64,000 nucleotides of DNA from Bradyrhizobium liaoningense (GCF_018130955.1 NZ_JAFCJM010000011.1:124001-188000), one strand, 5' to 3'; counted from the first letter of the stretch, positions 1-8,744 are shown. The notes: generated from the sequence alone by a model not told the origin. Numbers and translations: made by a program.

Positions 1-1735
1 CCGCGCCGCCAGGCGCGCCGGAATCCGAGCTCCAGAATGTGATGACATGACCGTCGGCGCTGATCGCGGGCCGCCACAGCGTGACCCCGCCGCCGACGGC
101 CTGCGGCGTGATTGTTCCCTTCAGCGTTCCCTGCAGATCGTAGATCGCGATGTTGCCGCCGCCCTGCTCGACGACGATGGTGCTGCCGTCGCCGCTGACC
201 GCGGCAGAGCCGCCCTGCGCGATCAGGGTCGGGGTGTGATAATGCGCGGCATCGGTGGGGTCGGTGCCGTAAACGAAGACGTAGCTGCTGCCGCCGCCCT
301 GCGATCCCTGATAGACGATGTAGCGGCTGTCCATGCTGATCGTCGGGGAGCCGTAGGTCCAGCCGTTGGCGGGTGAGGCCACCGTCAGCGTGGTCTGCGT
401 CACGTGGTCGTAGAAATAGATCGCGCCGTCGGGGTCGTAGACCACATCGCCGCTGGCGCTCATCACCGGACCGAAATGATCTCCTGCTCCCGAGGTGATG
501 GGGGACAGCGCCGGAGGGGTCACCACGAAGGGAATCGCGGACACGACCTTGGTCTGGATGATGACGGGATCGGCCGGGGTGGTCGTGGAGCCGGACGTCC
601 CGCCCGACGCGGGTGGCGTGTTGTTGATCACGACCTGGGTCGGAGTCCCGCTGCTCGCATTCTGCGTGGTCGTCGAACCGGTGGGCGGATGATACTCGGT
701 CCCGGGAGGATTGAGCGGCGGGCTTCCCGCGAACTTTGTCGTGGTGTTCGGGCTGGGATTGTTGCCGTTGCCGCCGGTGTTCTCGGTGTGCTGCGGCAGG
801 TTCGGAAAGATCTGCTTGCCGACATCGTAGGTGTTGAGCACCTGCTGGAACGCGGCGAATTCCTGCGCGACCTGCGCGGGCGTCTTGTTGCTCTCCTGGG
901 CGATCACGTCGAAGGTCGCGGTCGGCGTCAGCGTCAGCGAGTTGCCGTTGCTCGTCACCGTGCCGATCAGCACGCCCGCGGCGTTGAAGACCTGCACCGC
1001 GTGGACCTGGCCGTCCTGCTGATCGACGACGGAGATCGATACCTTGCCGTCGGTCGAGTTGATGTCGAGGATAACGGCGGTGCCGCGAATGCCCATGGTC
1101 GCAACGGGCGTTGCAACCTTCATGTCGCCGCTCTTGGCCACCTGGCCGGCAACGAAGCTCGCCGCACCCTGCACCAGCGTGAGCAGTGCGCTGTTCGAGG
1201 TGCTGGACGCATCGTAGGTCAGTTCGTTCAGCATGAACCGCGAATTGGCGGACAGGTTGAACGCGGTGCCATCCTCGAGCACGAGGCCGAGCGTCGAGTT
1301 GCTTCCGGTCTGGACGAGGTCGTTCTGATAGATGACGTCGCCATTGTTGACGACGATGGCGACGCCGTTGCGCACGATGCTGGCGCTGCCGGTCATCTTC
1401 ACAACATGGCCGACCACCTTGCCGGCGGATGCGGCTGGATCGGTCGCCTGTGCGTAAGCGGTGTGTCCGGTGTAGGCCTCGATCACCTTCGGATCGAGCG
1501 GCGCGCCCTCGGGTGACACCAGCGCCGGATGCTTGGTGCCCGCGAAATAATTCGGCACCGTGAAACGGTGATGCTCGTCGGAGATGATGAGATCGCGTCC
1601 GGCGCGCGCATACTCTCCCGAGAACAGGAGATGCGCATCCGGCACGATGACGGCATGACCAGCGTCGTGCCCCGAGGAAAATGTCTCTGGGTGAGAAGAC
1701 GACAGGTTGAATGAATCGCCAAAGGCTCTATTCAA
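1..1735 (-). CDS. FecR-domain surface/secreted protein (3' part outside window)
   Basis: Reading the minus strand from 1735 gives an uninterrupted frame of about 578 codons that runs off the left edge, so the C terminus is missing. The start is a TTG at 1735-1733 with a purine-rich GGTGGGG just upstream; a TAA lies 21 bases before it in frame and the first in-frame ATG is far inside, which favours TTG. Residues ~105-215 form a FecR-type domain (GKVVGHVVKMTGSASIVRNG..., then VATMGIRGTAV). A Pro/Thr/Ser/Gly-rich linker follows, then segments resembling PD40/WD40-like beta-propeller blades (SADGHVITFWSSDSG type). No classical signal peptide is visible. In Rhizobiales such FecR starts often head very large repeat proteins. 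The exact role is unknown; cell-surface or secreted function is inference. Confidence 0.75.
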   Translation of the reverse strand, partial: MNRAFGDSFNLSSSHPETFSSGHDAGHAVIVPDAHLLFSGEYARAGRDLIISDEHHRFTVPNYFAGTKHPALVSPEGAPLDPKVIEAYTGHTAYAQATDPAASAGKVVGHVVKMTGSASIVRNGVAIVVNNGDVIYQNDLVQTGSNSTLGLVLEDGTAFNLSANSRFMLNELTYDASSTSNSALLTLVQGAASFVAGQVAKSGDMKVATPVATMGIRGTAVILDINSTDGKVSISVVDQQDGQVHAVQVFNAAGVLIGTVTSNGNSLTLTPTATFDVIAQESNKTPAQVAQEFAAFQQVLNTYDVGKQIFPNLPQHTENTGGNGNNPSPNTTTKFAGSPPLNPPGTEYHPPTGSTTTQNASSGTPTQVVINNTPPASGGTSGSTTTPADPVIIQTKVVSAIPFVVTPPALSPITSGAGDHFGPVMSASGDVVYDPDGAIYFYDHVTQTTLTVASPANGWTYGSPTISMDSRYIVYQGSQGGGSSYVFVYGTDPTDAAHYHTPTLIAQGGSAAVSGDGSTIVVEQGGGNIAIYDLQGTLKGTITPQAVGGGVTLWRPAISADGHVITFWSSDSGAPGGA

Positions 1736-1888
1736 CGCCCCACCATCAAAAAATTAAAAATACGTAAATATCTGCGACGCTATCATCGGAATGGGCCGGC
1801 CGGAAGCGCAATGAAATGACGAGAAACATCCTGTCATGGCGGGATGCTGGGCCTCATGACCGGCGCCGAAGTAGTTCGGCAAGTACAA

Positions 1889-1902
1889 CCAAGTCTACTT
1901 GG
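1889..1902. repeat. short inverted repeat CCAAGT-CT-ACTTGG
   Basis: A perfect 6+2+6 palindrome, flanked by near-symmetric TAC and GTA triplets (1884-1886 and 1904-1906). It could be a protein-binding site for the FecR-domain gene, or chance. Confidence 0.35.
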
Positions 1903-2183
1903 AGTAGAGCGTGCCCAGTCCTTCATCGTCCCTGTAGTTTGCAGGTTTTTCCCGATGCTTTCAGGCGCGATCATCTGCCGTTCGACAGTGCGGGGCCGTA
2001 AGTTGGTTCTGCTCTCCGCGCCGGGCGGAGGTCAGGCAAAGCAACGCTGCCGCGCCGCAGCGTTGAATCCGGGTGCATTCACCAACGCAAAAAGTAGGGT
2101 GCAGGACGACAAATCGCTGTCTTTAACGACATCAGCGCAAGGTGCGCAGCGCGCACCGGTGGGTTGTGGCGGTCGCCTGTTAC

Positions 2184-2215
2184 CAGGGCGGCGCATCCGA
2201 CGTTGCGCCGCCCTG
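2184..2215 (-). terminator. strong hairpin downstream of esterase
   Basis: CAGGGCGGCGCA at 2184-2195 pairs perfectly with TGCGCCGCCCTG at 2204-2215 around an 8-base loop, 7 bases after the esterase stop codon. There is no clear U-tract, so it may be a transcript-end stabiliser or a Rho-assisted terminator. A second, smaller hairpin GGTGCGC/GCGCACC lies at 2141-2157. Confidence 0.5.
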
Positions 2216-2221
2216 CGCCGG

Positions 2222-2848
2222 TCACGCAGCGCGTGCCTCGATGCCGCTGGCCCAATCGCGCGCCAGCATCACGTCGGCTTGCGAGAGCTGGTGGCCGGCC
2301 GGCAGGATCTTGTGGTCGACTTCGGCTCCTGCGTCCGACAGCAGCGCGGCGAGCCTTGCCGAGTTGTGCGCAGGCACGATCGGGTCGGCTTGCCCTGACA
2401 GCAGCAGGACCTGTTTGCCGTCGAGCTTCGCGCGCGGCGGATCCGAAAGCGGCACCATCGCGCGAAGCAGGATGGCGCCTGCGAGCGCATCCGGCTTCAT
2501 CAGCAGAAGCGCTGCTGCGATGTTCGCACCATTGGAGAAGCCGACGGCGATCGGCGCCGCGATGCCATGGCGCTGCCGCGCATCCACGACGAAGCTGCCC
2601 AGCTCCAGCGCGCGCTTGCGCACGTCGTCCTCATCGAAGACGCCTTCGGCGAGCCGGCGAAAGAAGCGCGGCATGCCGTGCTCGAGCACGCGTCCGCGTG
2701 GCGAGAGGAGCGCCGAGCCGGGAGAGATCATGCCGCCGAGCGGCAGCAGATCGTTCTCGTCGCCGCCGGTGCCGTGCAGCAGCAGCAGGGGCGGTGCTTC
2801 GGGCCTGTTTCCAGGCTCGAAGCGATAAATGAAGGACGTCTCGATCAT
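2222..2848 (-). CDS. alpha/beta hydrolase, MhqD-like carboxylesterase
   Basis: A 208-residue protein of the phospholipase/carboxylesterase family. The oxyanion motif LLLLHGTGGDE is at ~21-31, the nucleophile elbow GFSNG gives Ser105, Asp155 lies in GQADPIVP and His186 in AGHQLS, so the catalytic triad is complete. The start codon overlaps the stop of the upstream dioxygenase gene (ATGA, 2845-2848), which implies translational coupling. The pairing with a glyoxalase-fold dioxygenase matches the mhqD/mhqO partnership known from quinone and hydroquinone detoxification in Bacillus. The actual substrate here is not known. Confidence 0.85.
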   Translation of the reverse strand: MIETSFIYRFEPGNRPEAPPLLLLHGTGGDENDLLPLGGMISPGSALLSPRGRVLEHGMPRFFRRLAEGVFDEDDVRKRALELGSFVVDARQRHGIAAPIAVGFSNGANIAAALLLMKPDALAGAILLRAMVPLSDPPRAKLDGKQVLLLSGQADPIVPAHNSARLAALLSDAGAEVDHKILPAGHQLSQADVMLARDWASGIEARAA

Positions 2849-3783
2849 GACGCGGTCTCTTCCAGATTGGGTAACACGCCCTCGATCTGCTTGCGGTGCG
2901 GCTCGAGGAAGCCGGGCAGCTTCAGGTCGCGGCCGAGCGTTGCCACGGGCTCGTCGACGGCGAAGCCCGGGATGTCGGTTGCGATCTCGAACAGCACGCC
3001 GCCGGGCTCGCGGAAGTAGATCGAGCGGAAATAGTTGCGGTCACGCTGCTCGGTCGGCCGCATGTCATGCCTGTCGATGAGCTTCTGCGCCATCGCACCC
3101 TGTTCGGTGTCGTCGGCCGCGCGGAATGCGATGTGATGCACGGAGCCGCCGCCCTGATGCCCGCGCAGGAACCCCTTGGCCTCATAGATGTCGACGACGC
3201 TGCCTTGCACATCGCCCGGCGCCCTGAAGCGGATGACGGAGCCTTCGCGCGCGATCTCCTTGAAGCCGAGCACGTCGGTCAGGATCGCACCTGTCTTCGC
3301 AGCATCGTCAAGCAGCAGGGTGACGCCGTGGAAGCCGCGGATCGCGTGCTCGGCCGGCACCTCGCCACTGCTCCAGGTCGGCTCGTTCTCCGCACCGGCC
3401 ACGCCGACGAGCGCCAGCGCCATGCCGTCGGGATCGGTGAACGGCAGCACGGATTCGCCAAAACGCTTTTCGAGCGCCTCGTAGCGGATGCCCTTTTCGA
3501 TGAAGCGCTGCGTCCAGTAGCCGAGCGAACGCTGCGGCACGCGGAACGCGGTTTGATGCGTCTCGCCAACGCCGCGCCGTCCGGCCGGCACGCCCTGCCA
3601 GGGGAAGAAGGTCAAGATCGTGCCGGGGCGGCCGGTCTCGTCGCCGTAATAGAAGTGATAGGTGGCGGGGTCGTCGAAATTGACGGTCTTCTTGACGAAG
3701 CGCAGGCCGAGATCGCGGGTGTAAAAGCCAAAATTGCGGATCGGGTCGCCGGCGATCGCCGTGACGTGATGAAGTCCTGACAT
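2845..3783 (-). CDS. ring-cleaving dioxygenase, MhqO-like (VOC/glyoxalase fold)
   Basis: 312 residues starting at MSGLHHVTAIAGDP; the ATG at 3783 is preceded by GGAGGATGAG, a strong ribosome site, so the longer in-frame extension is rejected. Two tandem vicinal-oxygen-chelate modules are visible: LHHVTAIAGD at the N terminus, HGVTLLLDD near the middle, VHHIAFRAADD and GGVLFEIATD toward the end, which supply the His/His/Glu metal ligands typical of extradiol dioxygenases. It is the first gene of a two-gene unit with the esterase and is divergent from the LysR gene at 3908. The probable role is cleavage of hydroquinone- or catechol-like compounds; the substrate is inference. Confidence 0.85.
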   Translation of the reverse strand: MSGLHHVTAIAGDPIRNFGFYTRDLGLRFVKKTVNFDDPATYHFYYGDETGRPGTILTFFPWQGVPAGRRGVGETHQTAFRVPQRSLGYWTQRFIEKGIRYEALEKRFGESVLPFTDPDGMALALVGVAGAENEPTWSSGEVPAEHAIRGFHGVTLLLDDAAKTGAILTDVLGFKEIAREGSVIRFRAPGDVQGSVVDIYEAKGFLRGHQGGGSVHHIAFRAADDTEQGAMAQKLIDRHDMRPTEQRDRNYFRSIYFREPGGVLFEIATDIPGFAVDEPVATLGRDLKLPGFLEPHRKQIEGVLPNLEETAS

Positions 3784-3907
3784 CTCATCCTCCAAGCTTG
3801 GGGAGCAGTTTCGCTCTGGCAGGAAATATCGTGCAGCTTTGTTTTGGCGACAATCCGTGCTTCCATGACGGCTATGTCTACGATTTGGAAACAATCGGAG
3901 GGTCGGC
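3784..3907. promoter_or_regulatory. divergent promoter region, dioxygenase/LysR
   Basis: 124 bases separate the two start codons. Both ribosome sites are clear (GGAGGATGAG for the dioxygenase, GGAGGG for LysR). A loose dyad GATT-N7-AATC at 3882-3896 fits the kind of site LysR proteins bind next to their own start, but it overlaps the region close to the ribosome site. The geometry suggests autoregulation plus activation of the divergent unit. Confidence 0.4.
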
Positions 3908-4804
3908 GTGGATAAGCTCGCGAGCCTCCGGGCCTTCGTGAAAGTGGTCGACAGCGGCAGCTTCGCCGAGGCCGGCCGGCAATTGCGGCTGTCGCGCTCG
4001 GCGATCTCAAAATACATCGCCGACCTCGAGGAGAGCCTCGGCGTGCAACTGCTCAACCGCACCACGCGGCATGCGAGCCCGACCGAGAGCGGCCAGCACT
4101 ATTACGAGCGCGCGCTGGTCATTCTCGGCGAGATCGAGGCGGCCGACCAGGCGGTGACGCAGTCGCAGTCCGCGCCGCGCGGGCTGCTCCGCGTCAATGC
4201 ACCGATGTCGTTCGGCACGATGCGGCTGGGACCCGTGCTCGCCGACTTCATGGCGAAATATCCGGAACTGCAGCTTCAGCTCGTGCTCAGCGACGATTTG
4301 CTCGATCCGGTGCAGGACGGCTTTGACGTGACGCTGCGCATTGCCGAGCTCGAATCCTCCAGCCTGATCGCGCGAAAAATCATGCCGATCGAGCGGCTGA
4401 TCTGTGCCTCGCCGGATTATATCAAGCGTCACGGCACGCCGGCCCATCCGCAGGATCTGCGCACGCATGTGTCGTTGACCTATGGCTTCCTGCTCACCGG
4501 CAACCAGTGGAAGTTGACCGGCGCTGACGGCGTGCATTGGATTCAGCCCACCTGGTCGCTCTGCGTCAACAATGCAGAGGTGTTGCGCGACGTCGCGATC
4601 AAGGGCAGGGGGCTGGCGTTGCTTCCGACCTTCATCGCGGAGGAGGCGCTGAAGCGCGGAGAGCTGCAGCCGGTGCTCGAAAAATACGCGGCGCCGCCGC
4701 TCGCGCTCTACGCCGTCTATCCGCCGACGCGGCACCTCTCGGTCAAGGTGCGCCTGTTCATCGATTTTCTGGTCGAGCGTTTTGGTCGCGACGGCGGTGC
4801 CTGA
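3908..4804 (+). CDS. LysR-family transcriptional regulator
   Basis: 298 residues with a GTG start at 3908 (VDKLASLRAFVKVVDSGSF) behind GGAGGG. The N-terminal ~60 residues are a winged helix-turn-helix (AEAGRQLRLSRSAISKYIADLE), followed by a LysR substrate-binding domain (~90-290). It resembles the AaeR/DmlR-type group that starts MDKL..LRAFV. It is divergent from the dioxygenase/esterase pair, which it very probably controls in response to an aromatic or quinone effector. Confidence 0.9.
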   Translation: MDKLASLRAFVKVVDSGSFAEAGRQLRLSRSAISKYIADLEESLGVQLLNRTTRHASPTESGQHYYERALVILGEIEAADQAVTQSQSAPRGLLRVNAPMSFGTMRLGPVLADFMAKYPELQLQLVLSDDLLDPVQDGFDVTLRIAELESSSLIARKIMPIERLICASPDYIKRHGTPAHPQDLRTHVSLTYGFLLTGNQWKLTGADGVHWIQPTWSLCVNNAEVLRDVAIKGRGLALLPTFIAEEALKRGELQPVLEKYAAPPLALYAVYPPTRHLSVKVRLFIDFLVERFGRDGGA

Positions 4805-4822
4805 TTGTCAGTGCTACTAAGT

Positions 4823-6055
4823 CTATCCCGCCAGGATGCGCCGGCAGGCATCGACGAACACCTTTGCGCCGGTGACGATGTCGGCGTCATCAGTGTTTTC
4901 GGTCCAGTGATGACTGATGCCGCCGATCGACGGCACGAACAGCATCCCCGCGGGCATGATCGTCGCCAGCATCTGGGCGTCGTGGCCGGCGCCGCTCGGC
5001 ATGCGCAGCGAACGGCTGCCGGCGAGCGCGGCGCTCGCGGCCTCGATTGCGGCCTGAAACCCTTCGTCCATCATCGCGGGCGCGCCGGTGCGGAGGTTTT
5101 CGAGCGTCGCGCTGCACGGACCCTGCGCGTTGACCTCATCGACCATGGTTCGCAGCAGATCCTCCAGCCGCGCGATCACGGCAGGATCGTCGTCGCGAAT
5201 CTGGAACAGCATCTCGGCACCGCCGGGAATGATACTGGGCGCACCGGGATCGAGGATGATACGGCCGGTGGTCCACACCGTGCGCGGACCGCAAACTCCC
5301 GGGAAACGTTCGTCAATCGCGACACAGAACTTTGCCAGCGCAAGGCCGGCATCCTTGCGCGCGGCCATGCGCGTCGTGCCGGCATGGTTTTGCTCGCCCA
5401 CAAAGTTCAGCCGGTACTGCCAGATGCCGACGATGGACGTGACGACGCCGATCGCAAGGCCGCGGCTCTCCAGCGTGTCGCCCTGCTCGATATGTGCTTC
5501 GAGATAGCCGACATGGCGCCCAGGCTCGGCGGATGCGCGGGGCCGTCCCGCGAGCCCGATATCGCGGAGTGCGTCGCGCATAGTCCGCCCGCTGGTGCGA
5601 TCGCGTGCAGCGTCGACATCGGCTTCAGTTACAAGGCCGACATAGGAGCGGCTGCCGAGGAAGTGGCCAAAATGTCCTTCCTCGTCGCACCATGAGGCAA
5701 CTTCGACGGCGCCGTGCGCCTTCGGATCAGGGTTGATGACGCGCGCCGCTTCAAGCGCATAGACCACGCCGAGCGGGCCATCGAGCCAACCGGCATAATT
5801 CTGGCTCTCCAGATGCGAGCCCGCGAGCAGCTTTGGACCCGCCCTCGTGCTGGTGCCGAGTACGTTGCCAATGCCGTCGATTGTGGCGGTCAGCCCGGCG
5901 TCGGGAAGTTTTGCGGCAAGCCATTCCAGCGAACGGACATGCGGTTCCGAAAATGTCGGCTTGTGCACGCCGGTCTTATAGGCGCCGATCGCGCGCAGCG
6001 CGTTGAGATCGGCGAGCACCCGCGCGCCATTCACCTCGAATCGATCGTCAGGCAT
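4823..6055 (-). CDS. M20-family amidohydrolase (N-carbamoyl/N-formyl amino acid hydrolase type)
   Basis: 410 residues of the hydantoinase/carbamoylase branch of M20 metallo-hydrolases. Metal-site motifs are GSHLESQ and GWLDGPLGV (~80-100), CDEEGHFGHFLGSRS, HIEQGDTLE, QNHAGTTRM and a C-terminal GHDAQML. The gene is last in a minus-strand run hutF-hutC-ABC transporter and overlaps the ATPase gene by 8 bases. Family members cleave N-carbamoyl-L-amino acids or allantoate and some accept N-formyl amino acids. No hutG (N-formylglutamate deformylase) is seen in this hut locus, so this enzyme may hydrolyse N-formyl-L-glutamate. That role is inference. Confidence 0.85.
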   Translation of the reverse strand: MPDDRFEVNGARVLADLNALRAIGAYKTGVHKPTFSEPHVRSLEWLAAKLPDAGLTATIDGIGNVLGTSTRAGPKLLAGSHLESQNYAGWLDGPLGVVYALEAARVINPDPKAHGAVEVASWCDEEGHFGHFLGSRSYVGLVTEADVDAARDRTSGRTMRDALRDIGLAGRPRASAEPGRHVGYLEAHIEQGDTLESRGLAIGVVTSIVGIWQYRLNFVGEQNHAGTTRMAARKDAGLALAKFCVAIDERFPGVCGPRTVWTTGRIILDPGAPSIIPGGAEMLFQIRDDDPAVIARLEDLLRTMVDEVNAQGPCSATLENLRTGAPAMMDEGFQAAIEAASAALAGSRSLRMPSGAGHDAQMLATIMPAGMLFVPSIGGISHHWTENTDDADIVTGAKVFVDACRRILAG

Positions 6056-6833
6056 GGGCAGCGACCTTCAAAGCCTCGGTGCGGATTTCCTCGACCAGCC
6101 GCTCCTTCAGCGCGGTGAATTCCGGCGTGGTCTTGATCTTGTAGGAGCGCGGATGCGGCAGGTCGATGGCGATGTCGGCCTTGATGCGGCCGGGCCGCGC
6201 GCTCATCACCACGACGCGGCTGCCGAGGAAGATCGCTTCCTCGATGTCGTGGGTGACGAACAGCACCGTCTTCTGGTCGCGCTCCCAGATGCCGAGCAGC
6301 ATTTCCTGCATCAGCGCACGGGTCTGGTTGTCGAGTGCGCCGAAGGGCTCGTCGAGCAGGAGGATTTTTGGATCGTTGGCGAGCGCGCGCGCGATCGCGG
6401 TGCGCTGCTGCATGCCGCCGGAGAGTTGTTTTGCCCAATGGTTCTCGAAGCCGGTGAGGCCGACCTGCTTGATCAAGCCGTCGGCGACCTTGTGGCGCTC
6501 GGCTTGCGAGACTCCGCGTTCGCGCAGGCCGAAGGCGATGTTCTCGCGCACGGTGAGCCAGGGAAACAGGGTGTAGGACTGGAATACCATGCCGCGATCC
6601 GCACCGGGGCCCGTCACCTCGCGCCCGTCGAGCGTCACGCGTCCGCTGGTCGGACGGTCAAGGCCGGCGACGATGCGCAGCAGTGTGGACTTACCGCAGC
6701 CTGACGGTCCCAAGATCGTGACAAAGTCGTTGTCGCCGACGTCGAGATTGGTCGGCTCCAGCGCGCGCGTCGGCGCGTGGCCGCCGCGGGCAGGGAAGGT
6801 CCGGGAGACCTGGTCTATCCTCAGCTTCGTCAT
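6048..6833 (-). CDS. ABC transporter ATP-binding protein (SsuB/TauB type)
   Basis: 261 residues from the ATG at 6833, which overlaps the permease stop (ATGA); a start four codons upstream is also possible. Walker A is GPSGCGKST at 42-50, the signature is LSGGMQQR, and Walker B is ILLLDEPFGALD, followed by the H-loop VTHDIEEA. The sequence belongs to the nitrate/sulfonate/taurine subfamily. It powers the permease and works with the binding protein encoded just upstream. Confidence 0.9.
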   Translation of the reverse strand: MTKLRIDQVSRTFPARGGHAPTRALEPTNLDVGDNDFVTILGPSGCGKSTLLRIVAGLDRPTSGRVTLDGREVTGPGADRGMVFQSYTLFPWLTVRENIAFGLRERGVSQAERHKVADGLIKQVGLTGFENHWAKQLSGGMQQRTAIARALANDPKILLLDEPFGALDNQTRALMQEMLLGIWERDQKTVLFVTHDIEEAIFLGSRVVVMSARPGRIKADIAIDLPHPRSYKIKTTPEFTALKERLVEEIRTEALKVAAHA

Positions 6834-7606
6834 GCGAGCTTCCACGGAAACAGCCAGGCGTTGAACGCCTTGAACAGGAAGTCCGAGATCAGGCCGATCA
6901 ACCCGATGACGATGATGCCAAAAATGATCTGGCCGGTGTTGAGCAGCGCCTGGCTGTCGGTGATCATATGGCCGATGCCGGAGGACGATCCGATCAACTC
7001 GGCGACGATGACATAGGTCCAGGCCCAGCCGAGTACGAGGCGAAGGATTTCGGCGATCTCAGGCGCGGAGGAGGGCAGCAGCACGCGGCGGATGATGCCG
7101 TCGTCGCTGGCGCCGAGCGTATAGGCTGCTTCAACGAGGTCGCGCCGTGTGCTGCCGACGGTGACGGCGATCATCAGGATGATCTGGAACACCGAGCCGA
7201 TGAAGATGACGAGCAGCTTTTGCAGCTCGCCGATGCCGGCCCACAGGATCAGCAGCGGGATGAAAGCCGAGGCCGGCAGATAGCGTGCAAAGGACACGAA
7301 AGGTTCGAGGAAGGCCTCGATCGGCTTGTAGGCGCCCATCAATACGCCAATGGGTACCGCGATGATCGCCGCCAGCACAAAACCGCCGACCACGCGCCAG
7401 ATCGTCATGCCGATGTCGAACAGGAAGCCGTGCCGGGTGAGAAGCTCAAAACCCTCCTGGACCATGGTGAGGGGATTGGCGAGAAACGTTTTTGAGACGT
7501 AGCCGCCAAAGGTCGCCCACGACCAAAGGGCCACGAAGAGAACGAAGAACGCGAGGCCATAGGCCGCGCGTTGTCTAGAGGTGACGGGATCCAGGGGGCG
7601 TATCAC
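6830..7606 (-). CDS. ABC transporter permease (SsuC/TauC type)
   Basis: 258 residues, GTG start at 7606. About six hydrophobic segments are seen, beginning with AYGLAFFVLFVALWSWATFG. The cytoplasmic EAA loop (AYTLGASDDGIIRRVLLP) that contacts the ATPase is at ~155-172. It is the membrane component of the importer in the hut region. No strong Shine-Dalgarno is visible, so the exact start is less certain. Confidence 0.88.
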   Translation of the reverse strand: MIRPLDPVTSRQRAAYGLAFFVLFVALWSWATFGGYVSKTFLANPLTMVQEGFELLTRHGFLFDIGMTIWRVVGGFVLAAIIAVPIGVLMGAYKPIEAFLEPFVSFARYLPASAFIPLLILWAGIGELQKLLVIFIGSVFQIILMIAVTVGSTRRDLVEAAYTLGASDDGIIRRVLLPSSAPEIAEILRLVLGWAWTYVIVAELIGSSSGIGHMITDSQALLNTGQIIFGIIVIGLIGLISDFLFKAFNAWLFPWKLA

Positions 7607-7688
7607 GGGGGAGGTTCCGGTAGCGTGGATCGATCGCGCGCAAGTCCCGCTTCACGGCGTGTGAAGCGGGACGAAGGCGCGGCTGATG

Positions 7689-8633
7689 TTACTTGATGAA
7701 ACTGGCGTCGAAGAGGTCCTCGACCTTCGGCGCTGATTTGATGATGCCGATCTCGAGCAGGAGGTCGGCGGCTTCCTTGTTGAAGGTCAGGAACTCGCTG
7801 GCGAAGAACTTCTGGTTGGCGGCCTTGTCCTGCCAGCGCAGATATTTCGCCGAGTTGCCGAACTGCTCGCCGGTCTGCTTCACGTCCGCGCCCATGATCT
7901 CATAGGACTTGGCCTGATCCTTGGCGATCATGGCGAGCGCCTCGAAGTAGCTGTTGGCGAGCGCCTGCGCGGCCTTCGGGTTCTCGCTCAGGAATTTCGG
8001 CGTGCAGCCAAACGTGTCCATCACCATGGGATAGTCGAGCGTGGTGGCGATGATCTTGCCCTTGTCGGGAGCGGCACGCACTGTCGAGAGATAGGGCTCA
8101 TAGGTCATCGCGGCGTCGTTCTGGCCTGAGACAAATGCCTGCGCGGCCGCGGCCGGCTCGAGGTTCACGACGGTCACGTCTTTCACCGTGAGCCCGTTCT
8201 TCTTCAGCATCCAGGCGAGCGCGAAATAGGGCGAGGTGCCCGGCGCTGATGCCGCGACCGTCTTGCCCTTGAGGTCCTTGATTGCGGCGACGTCGTTCCG
8301 TACCGCCATGCCGTCGGCGCCAAAGCTCTTGTCGAGCTGGAAAATCTGCTTGGTCGCAACGCCGTTGGCGTTCCAGGAAATCCAGGTCTCGACCGTCGTC
8401 GCCGCGCACTGGATGTCGCCGGAAGCGATGGCGAGGTGGCGATCCTTCTGCGGGATCTTCTTGATGGAAACGTCGAGCCCGTTCTTCTTGAAGATGCCGG
8501 CCTGGTTCGCCAGCGTCAGTGGCGCAAAGCCGGTCCAGCCGGAAATGCCGATGCCGACCTTGACGTCGTCGGCGAGCGCCGGGGCGGATACCGCAAGTGC
8601 AATGATTGTCGCAACGACTTTTGAACTACGCAT
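7689..8633 (-). CDS. ABC transporter substrate-binding protein (NMT1/SsuA-like)
   Basis: 314 residues from MRSSKVVATIIALAVSAPA; the ATG at 8633 has AGGGGA about 8 bases upstream and begins a standard cleaved signal peptide (ALAD), so the longer frame is rejected. The mature protein (VKVGIGISGWTGFAPLTLAN...) is a periplasmic type II binding protein of the nitrate/sulfonate/taurine group. Its place between hutC and an M20 amidohydrolase suggests that it binds histidine, urocanate or an N-substituted amino acid rather than a sulfonate. The ligand is unknown. Confidence 0.85.
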   Translation of the reverse strand: MRSSKVVATIIALAVSAPALADDVKVGIGISGWTGFAPLTLANQAGIFKKNGLDVSIKKIPQKDRHLAIASGDIQCAATTVETWISWNANGVATKQIFQLDKSFGADGMAVRNDVAAIKDLKGKTVAASAPGTSPYFALAWMLKKNGLTVKDVTVVNLEPAAAAQAFVSGQNDAAMTYEPYLSTVRAAPDKGKIIATTLDYPMVMDTFGCTPKFLSENPKAAQALANSYFEALAMIAKDQAKSYEIMGADVKQTGEQFGNSAKYLRWQDKAANQKFFASEFLTFNKEAADLLLEIGIIKSAPKVEDLFDASFIK

Positions 8634-8744
8634 GATGATGGTCCCCTTGCCGAACTCTGGTTTGCCGTCCTGTTGGTCTTTCATTTCCGTGCCAGCGAAC
8701 GTCTGCGCCGCTGTTGCATGAATTGTGCCGCATGATCGCGTATC

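Larger units (their letters stand above)
1736..2221. other. gene-free interval between FecR-domain gene and esterase
   Basis: No convincing coding frame is seen. The part nearest 1735 is AT-rich and probably carries the promoter of the FecR-domain gene. It also holds a 14-bp inverted repeat at 1889-1902 and two hairpins at 2141-2157 and 2184-2215. Confidence 0.5.

Noticed and set aside
404..1516. 370-codon open frame on the plus strand
   Set aside because: It is antisense to the FecR-domain reading frame, is Arg/Gly/His/Val-rich without domains, and reflects high GC codon bias.
8681..8694. TGGCACGGAAATGA (minus strand) resembling a sigma-54 promoter before the binding-protein gene
   Set aside because: The -12 element lacks the essential GC, so it does not meet the sigma-54 consensus.
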